A stretch of 28,209 nucleotides of DNA from a virus. The notes beneath the pieces were generated by a model. The model was not told where the DNA came from and searched no databases. It worked only from the letters and a program-made list of their open reading frames with translations. Shown here piece by piece: positions 13,101 through 25,100 of this stretch. The DNA is taken from positions 1 to 28,209 of the IMG/VR virus record IMGVR_UViG_3300042306_001913; one strand, 5' to 3'. Position numbers and translations under genes: made by a program. Position 1 is the stretch's first letter. Each line of letters starts with the position of its first letter.

Positions 13101-16100
13101 ATGCGACTAAATCTTGAGAGAAAGAAGAAAAATCTTTTAATCCTAATTTCGCTTTTTCTTCATCCCATGTAAAATCCATGATCTGGTATCTTCCAGATGC
13201 CGATGAAGTGGTTGATCCAAACGGGATTCTTCGGCGTGGATGGTCTGCAAAAGAACTAAATTGTCCATGGCCAAAAAGGGTGTTATATCCTTGATTTGGC
13301 ATCTTGGCAGTACCTTCTGCGTAAGCAATAACATCAAGAAAGGCTTTGACGCGAGGATTGTTTAAATGCTGAGATAATTCTTGACCGCGTGGTGTTAATC
13401 CTTTGGGAATTGAAGACGACTGTGGCGGTGTCGGCGGTAAAAACCCTCCCCCATTCCACACAGGAGCAGGGGTGAAATTACTGGGAGCCGGTAATATTAT
13501 TCCTTCCTTAGCTTTTCTAATTGCCTCAGCAGTTTCCTCTATACTTTTTACTAAGTCTTCTCCAGAAGTCTTGATATTTGGGGGAATAGCCACTAACTCA
13601 GAATTGATTAATTTAATTGGCTCTGGAAGTGTATTAAGATTTGTGACAATATCCTTGATTGATTGGGGAATAAAGCCTAATTCTTTATTGGTTTGTCGGA
13701 TTAAATCAGCTAGAGTACGATTGAGGTTTTCTTGAGTCCGTTTAATATCCTCAATCGTTCTCAGTCTATTTCTTTCAGCGTCTTGCTGTTGCTCTTGTAG
13801 ATTACGGATATTTCTTAGAGTAGAGATATAGGAAGTTTCTACTTCCTCGGTTCGGGATTGGAAGGTGCGTCCGCGACTGGCAAGGTCAGCTTGTCCCTGG
13901 ACAAATTCTAGGAAAATTTCACCTAATTCTTTACCAGCGTCGCTTGTACCGGGTATCAATAACCGATTTTTAACTTGCTGTACCCTGATTCTATCAGTCG
14001 TATCTAGTAACTGATTTTGGGCATTCAAGAGGTTCTTATCGAGTTCCCTGACTAAATCACTGTAACTTTCAGATAGGGAACGATTCTCTTTAAATGCTGA
14101 CAGTTGAGCGTCTTCAATCTGTCTTCTATAATCTTCAATCTGACGATTAAAGTCGATTATCTGACGGTCAAGGTTGCGGTAATAGTCTTGTATTTGTTCT
14201 TGCTGATCTCTTAAAGATAGTTCGGTTTCAGCTATTTGCTGTGTGATATTTGCAATAGCTGTTTTTACTGCTAAAGGATCATCTACGTTTAATACTAATT
14301 TTTCTTGCTCTAAGGCTAATTGATTATAAAGAGCCGCTAAGTTTATCTTGGTTTGTTCCAGTCCGTAGCTAATATTTTGACTGGAGGAGGTTTTATTAGC
14401 TAGATTAGTGAGTTGTTCTGCTTTAACAATTTCTCCACTAGCTTGTTTTTCTTGTATTTGTCTTTTCTTTCTTTCGACAATAATCTCCCGACTAATTTGC
14501 TGAATTTCTCTCTCAGTGTTTAAAATATCTCGTCGAGCAGTTGCGTATTCTTTAGCCTGATTTAAAATAGCTCTTAAAGCGGCGTTGTCTTTTAGGTCAG
14601 ATTCATACTGATCCATTATTTGCTGAATAGCATCAGGAGAGAGTAAATTTTCAGCAATTGCTTCACCAAAACTCGCTACATTTAGCTGTTTTAAGTCTTC
14701 TTTAAAGTAAGTGCTTAAAACTTTATTGGCAGATTCAGATAGCCTTTCGTTTAAAATATTAGAGATAGAGTTAGCTGAATTGCCTAAAGTGGCAATACGC
14801 TCTTTAGCAGTCTGTAAGCTTTCTTCTTGAACTTCAACATTAAACTGAAATTCATTAATTTTCCCTGATGCAAATTGTTGATTTAATCCAATTGAACGAC
14901 TTAAACTATTTCCTTCATTAGCAAAATTAGCATTAGCTCTTGTTCTTATAGCAAGATCAAAGGCAACTTGTAATTTTCTATATTCTTTTTCTTGGTCTTT
15001 TAGGACTTGTAGATAATCTTGTTCTGCTTTTTTTAGTTGACCAATTATAGTTTCGAGTTTTGTTTTGCGTTGTATGTAAGCATTTTCAGCTATATCTCCA
15101 TTCTTATAGCGTTGCTCTAAGGATGCTAACGCTATCTCATATTGTTGAAGGTCAGCAGTAATTCTTGACCCAACGGGACCTAACTGTTTATTAATTAGTT
15201 CCTGTTCTTGCCTCATTAAATCCTGCTCTCGCTGGTTAAATTCAGCTACAGATCGGTCGTTTCCTTTTGCGCTTGCAATTGTTCTTTCTGCTCTGACTAA
15301 AGTTAAATTATTTCTGATTTCTTGTAATTCAGATGAAAATTGCTTGCTACCTGAAAAATTAGATAAAGTGTCTTGATATTCTTTGAGATTTCCGACTCCA
15401 GTAGCCAGAGATTTATCAATGTTTTTTATATCTGCATAAAGTTTTTGTATTGCGTTACCTTGCTTATAATTATAAACAAAACCTCCTGTTATAACATTAA
15501 AAAACTTTTCTACTCCAGACAATTCCATATCAGGCAAAAAGCTTGCTAAGCCTTTGCGATTACTGTTATCGGTTTTGTTTTGCCAAGCATCAAGAGCTTT
15601 TTTAGACTCTTCTAGGGTTTTTACAGATTGTTTTAGTTCTTCGCTACCAGCATTTAATGCGTTATAAACAAGTTGAATACCAGTTATCACCGCAGTAGGA
15701 ATAATCAATGCTTTAATTAATCCTATTCCTGCTAAAGTAGCAAGGTTTATAGATACTTTTAGTTTACCCATTGCTGTAGCTGTAGATAGAGACGCTACTC
15801 CGGCAGCTTGTAAGGATGCACTCATAGCAGCACCGGCAACGGCTCCTAACCGACCCGCTGCCGCAAATTGCATGACTGATTTTCCTAAGAATCCCATGAC
15901 TGACAGTAACCCTGCGGCTCCCACTGATGCCACAGTCCCTAGATTGTCATTCAAGGTACTCAAGACGGCATTTAATGCCTGTAAAGCAGGGTAAGCGACT
16001 ACTCCAATTTTTTCCCCTAACTGCATTTGAAGCTGTTCGGTATTGTTCTGGAATCGAGAGATTTCCGATTGTAAAGTTTCAGTAGAAAGAGAAAGGCCTC

Positions 16101-19100
16101 CAGCACTCATCCGTTTATATTCAGCCGCTAATCGAGGTAAAACATCTTGTGCCAAGAGATTGCCTGCTGATGCTTGTTGATAAAATTGAGCAGTGGTCAG
16201 TCCCATTGATCGGGCGGCTACATTTAAAGCATCGTTTAACCCTCCTGACTCGCTCAATTGCTGTGTGAATTCTTCAACGGAAACAACAGCTTTAGAGGCT
16301 ATTTGCCCGATAGCTCTAAAAGATTCAGCTTGCTGTTGGGCATTGGTTTGTCGCGCTGCCAATGCCTCTTGGAATCCTTCAAAAATATTATCTGCCTGCG
16401 CTTGTAGTGGAGAATCAGTAGTAATTAATTTGAATCTGCTATAAGCAATAGCAGATTCTTTAAAGGATATTCCTAATTTGTCAGCCCTTGCCACTAAAGC
16501 GTCAAGAGATTGTTCTACGCTGCCTACACCGGCAAGATTTAAATTTAATTTAATTCTTTGTAACTCAGTAAAGGCAAGTAAAGAATCAGTAACAGCTTGT
16601 TGAATCCTAAAAGGAATATCGTCAATAGCAAAAAGTAGAGGTCGCAATAAAAATTCTGCTCCTTTGAAAAGAGCAAATCCCCCAATTGCCGCCATAGCAC
16701 CTTTACGAAGATTGATCATACCTCCTGTAGCGGCATTAAGTTCTTGGTCGAGAGTTCTAAGTGCTTTGCCACCAACCGAGAGGAAATTAATAAATCCGTC
16801 CGCTTGGGCAATAACGGCTTTTAGTCCAGTTACGATGCCGTCTGTAAAGCCACTAGAAACGCCCGCTTTTTCAATGCTATCGAGAGCGTTGAAAATGTTG
16901 TCTCGTTTTTTATTCCAGTCATCAAGAATTTCTTCTCTTGTTGTTTTTGGACGAGCGATGACAGTAGCTCGCTTCATCACTTGAAAAGCGCGGGGAGAAG
17001 CGAAAATCCCTGTGTTCATCGAGCCTTGAATCTCGTTGATAACCGCTAGGCGTTCCCCTCGGTCTAGTCCCATTTCTTTAACAGCTTGAAGAATCGCTTT
17101 TCGGGCTTCTTTTGACCTCGTCCCGACAAAAAAAGTAAAATCGCTTACCTCTTTATCGAATTGAGTCTCTAGCCTTAATCCGAAGCGAATATGACGCGCC
17201 CCTAACGCTAATCCTTCATAAAAAAACCGCATTGCTTTCATCGCTTTTTTAGATGGCGAAGCATTCCCCAATCCTTTATTTGTTGCATCAACTATTTCAA
17301 TTGCAGTTTGATAGGCTATTCTTTTGGCATCGTCGCTGTTTACTCCTATTTCTAAACCTTTCTCAAAATTACTGGCTCCTGCTTTACCAGCAACAAGCAT
17401 TAGTTCTGACATATCAGCGCCGATTGATTTAACAATTGTTCGCAATTTTGACTGTTCGTCAAGGAGTAATGCGCTTAACTCAAAAAATACATCTTTTTTC
17501 TGTTTGCCGCTAATTATAGATTCCCAAGCTTTATACAGCCTTTCAAATTCTGCAATGTTTTGCTTAAGGCTCCCTGGCATTATTCTTTCTTGTGCCATTT
17601 TGTCATCGCCAAACATTTTATCAAAATCACTAGCATCAGGTTTGTTTACTAGAATAGTGTCATGCAATTCTACTCCTTTCTGCGAAGCTAGTTCTATTAC
17701 ATCATTTTCGAAAGGTTTGGCGGTACGGCGATTATCTCCCCCTTGATTACTCCACCCAAAAGCTCCTGCTCCCGTTAAAAGAAAATCGTCCCACAATTGT
17801 CCTTCTACACCATAAGTCCATATATCTCCCGATGGTTCACCTATTTTATGTTTTTTGAAAAATTCTGGAATATTTACATCTTTTAAATATTCGCGAGTTT
17901 CATGATAGCGGCCTTGCCCACCTCCACGGTATTCCCCAGTTTTGTCATAGTGGCTGTATTCACTTGCACCACGTCTAAAAGAAGCTAGGCTGTCACCAGG
18001 ATGGAGAAACATTTTATCGGGATTAAATAACCCTTCTAAAGCTACTGGCTCAAAACCTCCGTAATTATAGACCGCCAATCTTGTTTCTGATTGTGTTCGT
18101 GGAAAAGCGTTTCCTTTCCAGACACCGTCTCCAATGAATTTATTAGCTGCGTTTTGATGCCACAACCCGTAAATAGGATTGACATTGCTAGAAATATCAT
18201 CAGGTCGCATTTGAGATTCAACTTCTTGCCTTAATCCTCTGTCTTTATTGCTATTAGGATGTAAAGCTTGATAACCATCTTCTAAAATACTTTCTAGATG
18301 TTCTCTTTTGGCATAAATTAAAAATTTTGCGTCTTGTTTTTGATTAAGTTGCAATCGTTCATTTACGTCTTGAAGAAACTTATCAAAAAATTGCACATAC
18401 AATTTTGCTTGTTCTTTTGTTCCTATTTCAAGCCCTCTTATCAAATTTCTACCCGCTTCTTTACCCTTCCAAGACGGTGAAGCATTCCCCAATCCTTTAT
18501 TTGTTGCGTCGATAATTCCAATCGCAACATCTAAAGCGTATTTTTCGCTATTATTATTTTGTAATCCAATATTTAACCCCTTAATATAATTTAACCCAGA
18601 CTGTTTGCCATCACTGGAAAACATCGAACTAATCGCTTCAAGGTTTTTTGCGAATACTGGAACGCCAGCACTTAAAGAAGATGCAATAACTTCAATGAGT
18701 TTGCGTCCGTAAATATTGTACTTTTCTTCTATATCGCCTAAATTAATGCCTAAAAAATCAGACGGATCAATTTTGCCAGTAGTTTGAACCTCAAGGTATT
18801 CAAGTATCTCATTAGGTCTGCGATTGTATTGGTCTGGTGTAAAGCTAGACAAAGGATTTGTTATTATCTCGCTTGGATTTCTCCAAAAAGCACCAGAGTC
18901 ACCTCTAGTAAATGTTGATCGGTTGGCAATTTTTGCTATATCGAGCATTATTTCAGCATCGCCATAGTAATCATTTCCTTTGATCGGTTCGGAAAAAGAG
19001 TTAATTGCGCTATAAGCAACAGGTTCTTTGAAAACTTGTTTTTCAAAATCAAATCTGTCTCTTCTTAAACTCCATTGATTAAAAGTAGGGTCTATTCCTT

Positions 19101-22100
19101 GTGTTAAAATAGCTTGGAGATTTGCAAAAGCTGTTTTATGTCCAGCGTAAAAATTAGATAATTGCTTAAGTCTAATACTAGCAGAAGCTAACGCATTTTC
19201 CGATGGCAAGCTTGATTCAATTAATCGTGTAGGGGTAGGATAAGAAATAATATCATTTTTTGGGGGTTCAACAGGAGTAAAAGTTTTTGATAGAGGGAAT
19301 TTGCTTAATTTTTTTTCTAGTAGCCCGTCAATTGGTTTACCTTCCCACCCCATCATTTTCGCTTCAACAGCTAAATCTTTTAAGTTAGGAATATTTACAT
19401 CAAAATAAGATTGAATAATTTTTTCAATATCGCCAAGTGATAAACCTGATTCAAATCCTTTAACAACTTCATTAGCTAAACTCCGAAAATCAAAAGAAGA
19501 AATTCCTTTTTCTATTCCAATTGCCACACCTTTAATTAGGTTTTCTCCCGCTTCTTCCCCCTTCCAAGATGGTGAAGCATTTCCCAGCCCTTTATCAATT
19601 TGATCTACTATTTTAAGAGCGTTCTGGTAGGCGATGTCGCTTGCGCTAGTATCCTTTAATCCTTTTTCTAAACCTTCATTAAGGTTCTTACCTGACTCCA
19701 AACCACCTTTAGCTAATTGAGGTACAATCTGTTTTAATTTGTCGTAAACAGCATCAGTAGCAGCTTTTGCTGTCATACCTTGCTCTTTAACTAATGTAAT
19801 TGCTTCATTAATAATGCTTGAAACTGGACTAGCTGTATTTTTAAGTTGATCAAAAACCCTTAATGCTTGTTCTGCTTGATCTGCAATTGCTTTATTTTCT
19901 TCTATGTTAATTTGATTACCCGCAGTTTGTAGTTTTGCGGCTTTTTTATCAGAAGTTAAAGAGCCAAATACCTGTTTATCGGCTACTATACGATTTCTTA
20001 ATGCAGACTGTACCTCAGCGCGAGTTAAAGTATCTGTTTGCTGTGTCGTGGATAATCCAAATAAATCAAATTGTTCTACAGTATCAACTGTACTAGCGTT
20101 CAACGTATCAATTAACTCTGAAACTACTGATTCGGTTACTTTCTTTCCTTTTTTCTCGAAATTTTCAATTAATTTAACTAACTCTCTTTGCTGAAATTCC
20201 TTAAGTCCACTGCCGCCAATCTGAACACCCCTAAGTTCAGGTATATCTCCACTGGCGACACGATCAAACAACTCCTGTGGTAATTGAGCTAACGCAAGTC
20301 CTTGAGAAGCTACTCGATCTCGCATCGGTATGCCAGCTTTTTTAAGCGATTCTTTGTCAGCTAGATTCATGTCTCGCAAAAACTTGGCTGCATCTATAGC
20401 TGTACCGCGTCCTTCTGCAATATTAATCATTGCCCCTTTAGCCCTAGCTTCTTGGGCTGACTGAGCATTTAACAATCGGACGGTAATATCTTTGACGTTT
20501 AAATCTTTGGCTAAATTAAGTCTATTATGTCCATTAACTACATAAACTTTCCCGTCTTTAGGATCGCGCCAAACACTGACAACTCCCGCTAAATCATCAT
20601 CCCATCTACCAACACCAGATAAAGAACCAGTCGATCCAGTTTTGCCGTGTACAAGTTTATACTGGAATCGTTCTGGATCAAGATTTAAGTCTGAGATCGG
20701 AAGTTTTCCTACCCAGCCAGGGGAAGTCGGGCTATTTTCTTGAGGAACCCTTTTTAACGGATTCGGAGTTTCAGTAACGCGTAAAGGAATATTCTCAGTC
20801 TGTAGATTGCTTGTAGATGCAGGTAAAAGAATATTCTTGGATTGTATCTGACTTTTGGCATTAAGTAACAGATTGTCAATTAAGGTTACAAAGCCGATTA
20901 AAGATTTATTAATACTTGTCGTATCAAATTCAGGGTTAGCTCTTATTGATGCAATACCCGTTTTAATTTTTTCTAATTGAGAGAAAAGGGTCTTTAAAGA
21001 TTGAATATCTTTATTAGTATTAATTTGTTGGGTGATGCTTTGTATGCCACTGCCAATTGTTTTAATAAAATCAGCGGAAATTTTTCTTGTTTCAACTTGG
21101 AATCCACTAAGTTCTTTTTTCCCTAATTTTGTTCTATCACTTGCTTTTGTTGTTAGTAAAAGTCGAGTTAGTTGGTCAGGGTTAAATTTTTCAGTTAACG
21201 ATTTCCATATTTCCTCTTTTCTGGCTCCTGCTCCTGATGCTGGTACGTCAATTCCTTGATCCCTGGCCAACCCTCGTAATTGTTTTACCGTGTAATATTC
21301 TGGGTTAATTGCCTTGATGTTAGCTGGAATAGGGTTGCTTGCTGGGAAGACCCTCTCATCGAAATATGGAGTTATTTCAGTGGTAATCAGAGAATCAGCT
21401 TTATTCTTTGCCGCTTTTAATACTTTCTGGGTTTTACCCTCAATTTTTTGCTGTTCTTCTTTGCTAATTAATTTAGGGACATTACTGGTAGCCGCTCCCA
21501 AGAGCTTCTTAACACCTTCACCGGCCATTAACGCCGATCCAGCAACTGCTCCCCCCTGCGATAGGACGCTGATAGTGCCGTTAGTTATTTCGGTTACAAG
21601 CTGCACTACTGCTTCCGTTAGCTGTTGCCCCACTCCAAACGGCAAGCCGCTAAAAGCTTGAGTCATTTGTGTGGCTACAGATTGGATCATTTCCCGACCG
21701 CCGGCACTCATCGCCCCTGCAAGAATATCTCGCATAGTATTGACAACCGTGGCATCTAGCCCCATCGGGAGAGCGTGGAGAGCGGCCGCACCCATAGCAG
21801 CCGTTCCCCCTACCTGAATAGCTTTTTTACCTATTGCAGCACCAGGTAAAGCCATTACTGGACGCTCTAAAGCTTGCATTACCGCATAAACGACTTGACC
21901 AAATTTAACAACGTCAAGAGATGTGTCTCGGAAAGCTTTTGAAAGTAGAAGGCTTGCTGTTTTTAATTCTCTTACAAGAGTTAATTGTAGTAATTCTGCA
22001 AAATCTTCATTCCCGCTAAGGTACTGAATTTCTCCCGATTTATCAGGAGTACCAAGTCGTGAAGCTAAAACATCTTCTAATTTTGATTTAGCTGCTACAG

Positions 22101-25100
22101 CTAAATCATTAAGTTTTTGTGGTTGATTATCTAGAATTGGTTGTTCTTTTTTTTGTTCGGGAGTATCTATTTTTGCGAAAACAGTTTCTTTAGTAGGCAA
22201 AGAAAAATCACTAACGATTTGCTTTAATAAAGTTGGTGTATATGAACCTAATGGAATTGCTTCTCCTGTTACTACAGGAGAAAGAAGAGTCTCGTTAATT
22301 TCTCTTTTCTGAGGGATAATGGCTGATTTTTGTCTGGCATTAGAATCAGAAACTTGAGTAGCAAAAGGTTTTGAGTAGCCAGATTGAATTGCGCCTATTA
22401 TTTTAAGAGGATCCATCAATCCGTAATAGTTAGAATCAATGATTGCTCGCTGAATAGTAGTAATTCTATCGTTAAATTTATCACTGCTAGTCGGATCAAC
22501 TTTTGCATTTCCGAGATCAATTGAAGTAATTCCACCTTGTGCAAAAAATACATTTGCTGCAGCTAAATCATTATGAACAACACCCATTTCCTGTAAAGAT
22601 GCTCCAAGTTGTCCTACTTGTCGATATAGAATAGATGCAGCTTTATTAAAACGATTGTGTTCTTTTTTAGCAGATGATTGTAATTCTTTGGTTAATACTT
22701 TTAGCTCTTCGATTTTAGTCGCATCTTTGTTGTCTATAGCTAACTCTAATGCTTTATTAGCTTCCTGTATTTTTTGCTGAATTTCTTTGTAAGGACGTGC
22801 AATTCGATCAAGTATTTCTTTTAAAGGACGACCTTGTGTTCTTTCAGTAATTAAAGCCTGACCTGGAACTGCTTTGTACAATAAAGGAGACAAACGACCT
22901 TGTAATTTCTCATAAGCCTTAATTTCATTTTCTGACGCAATTTTTGTCGCTCCTATTGGGTCAAGATCAGTTTTATAAACAAGATTATCTGAAAGAAGAG
23001 CAACGGCTCCAAGAAATCCTGTACCAATTTTTTTGATTTCAGAAATACCAGGAAGAATTTCTTTACCTACGGCATCAAGAAGTTTGTTGTAAGCTAAAAT
23101 AGCTGATTGCTTTTTTAGAAAAATTTCAGGAACAGCAACCTGTAATTGTCTTATTTCTTCTTCTTTTGGTAGTGTTGATGTGTCAAGGCGTGTATTTAGA
23201 AAACTTGTTAATTCTCCAGAAAACTCATCAACTTCAAAAGTTTTTATACTGTCTTTGGTTTTTTGCGATAGTTTTCCTCCTGTCTTAATAAATTCATCAG
23301 CAACATCAGCTATTTTTTTGTATGCTTCAACAATTTTTTTTGTGTAAGTTTGCCCAAACGTACTTTCTTCAGAAGTAAACCACGGTATTGTTTCGGTTCT
23401 AATCTTTTCTGTCCGTCTTTTAACTTCGTTAGGCTCTAAATTTCCGGCATACCAGCTAGGAATATTAGCAAGTTTTCCTGATTTAAATTCTAATAATGCG
23501 CTGTTTATACTTTTTGCTTCTTGTTGATACTTTTGATACCCAGCAAAATCTTGAGGATTTTCTGGTAAATTTGCACCCCCTTGTCTAAATTTTTCAGCTA
23601 TAAATGGAACTAAAGGTTCCATTAAACTTTTTAAAGCTTGTGACACAGGCTGTAATTCTTTTGTATCAAAAGAAGATATAAGACGAAGCCCTTCGAAAAA
23701 CTTTGCAATAAATCCTTCTACGCTTACGTTAGGACTGCCACTGCTGTATCCTTGCAAGAATCTATGATAAGGTAGAGTCTTATCAAATTCCCCTGTTTCT
23801 TTAAGTGACTTTAATTGTAGAGTCGATCCCAATACTTCATATAGCTTATCGCCTGCATGAACAACTTTTGATTGTTGACCTGGGGTTATATCTGGCTGTT
23901 CAGCATTAATAGTCTTATAAAATAAATCTAGAAAAGGTTGTTTTTTAAATAAATGTTTTTGGTGGTGATTTGATAGCCCAAAAGGAGTATCACTTTCAAT
24001 TGAGTGGAATTGGTTAGTATTGACTCCAATTCCTAATAACTTGGCAAACCCGAGAGGGTCTCCACTTAGCAACGCTGCATTAAATCCTTTAGGTGTATTT
24101 TGAGTAAAATTAAGAAAGGGATAAGCCATGGCTAATGCGCGTGGCTGCATTCCCAAATATGCTGCTGTTTGACTATACTGAAGGTTATCTGCTCCTCCTA
24201 AAGAATAGCTAACAACGCTGCCTTTTTTACCCTGTTCTTCAGCTAATCTGGTATTGGCTATTGCTTGCGCTGCGGCTGTAGAATAACCAAACGGGTTAAT
24301 AGCGTTTACTACCTGCCGAAAAGCGTTAATTGCTGTATCTATGGTTTCTCCAGCAGCAAAATCAGGGGCAATCTCAGCTATTTTATCCCTAATCATTTTT
24401 TCTAAAAGATTAGGGTTTTGTTTATCAGTATCAGTTTCAGGATTTTCTACAGGAATAAATCGTTTATTAGGAGCTAATAATTCAATTGATTGAGTAACTT
24501 GTCTGCCACCCTGACCTCCCTTAAATTGCGCTCCTCCAATGACACTAACTACATCTTCCCCCTCTCTTAGTAATGGAAAACCTGCTTTTCTTTCGTTGTA
24601 ATATTTTTGGCTTTCTACTGATGTTCTATAAGACCTCATCCCTTGTATAAATTTTAATAAAGGAGCCATTTCTTGAATAAAAGAATTAACAAATCCTTTT
24701 AATACTTGTGTTTGTGGCTGTGCGTCAACTAAAAACTGAGCTATGGCTTTTTTCCCCGCTTCTCGCGGCTTGATACCAGGATTTTCCGATTCTATTTTTT
24801 GTAATACTTGTTGATAAATTTTATTTAACTCAGAATTTTCTTTAATTAATCTCAGACGCTCCAGTGGTTTATTTGCAGGCACTAATGCGATTTCTTGTAA
24901 TTTTTGAAGCCTTTCTGTAGTTTTACCTACTTCGGTGCGAGGAAAAGAAGCTTGTGTAGCTTTTTTTATACTTCCTGACCTGAAAAATTCTGATAAAAAC
25001 GTTTCATATACTTGGTTTTTACCAATTAATTGTTCATCAATTTTTGTTATTGCGGATTTAATTTTTTTAGCTGTATTTTTAGCTGATGTTACGCCTATCT

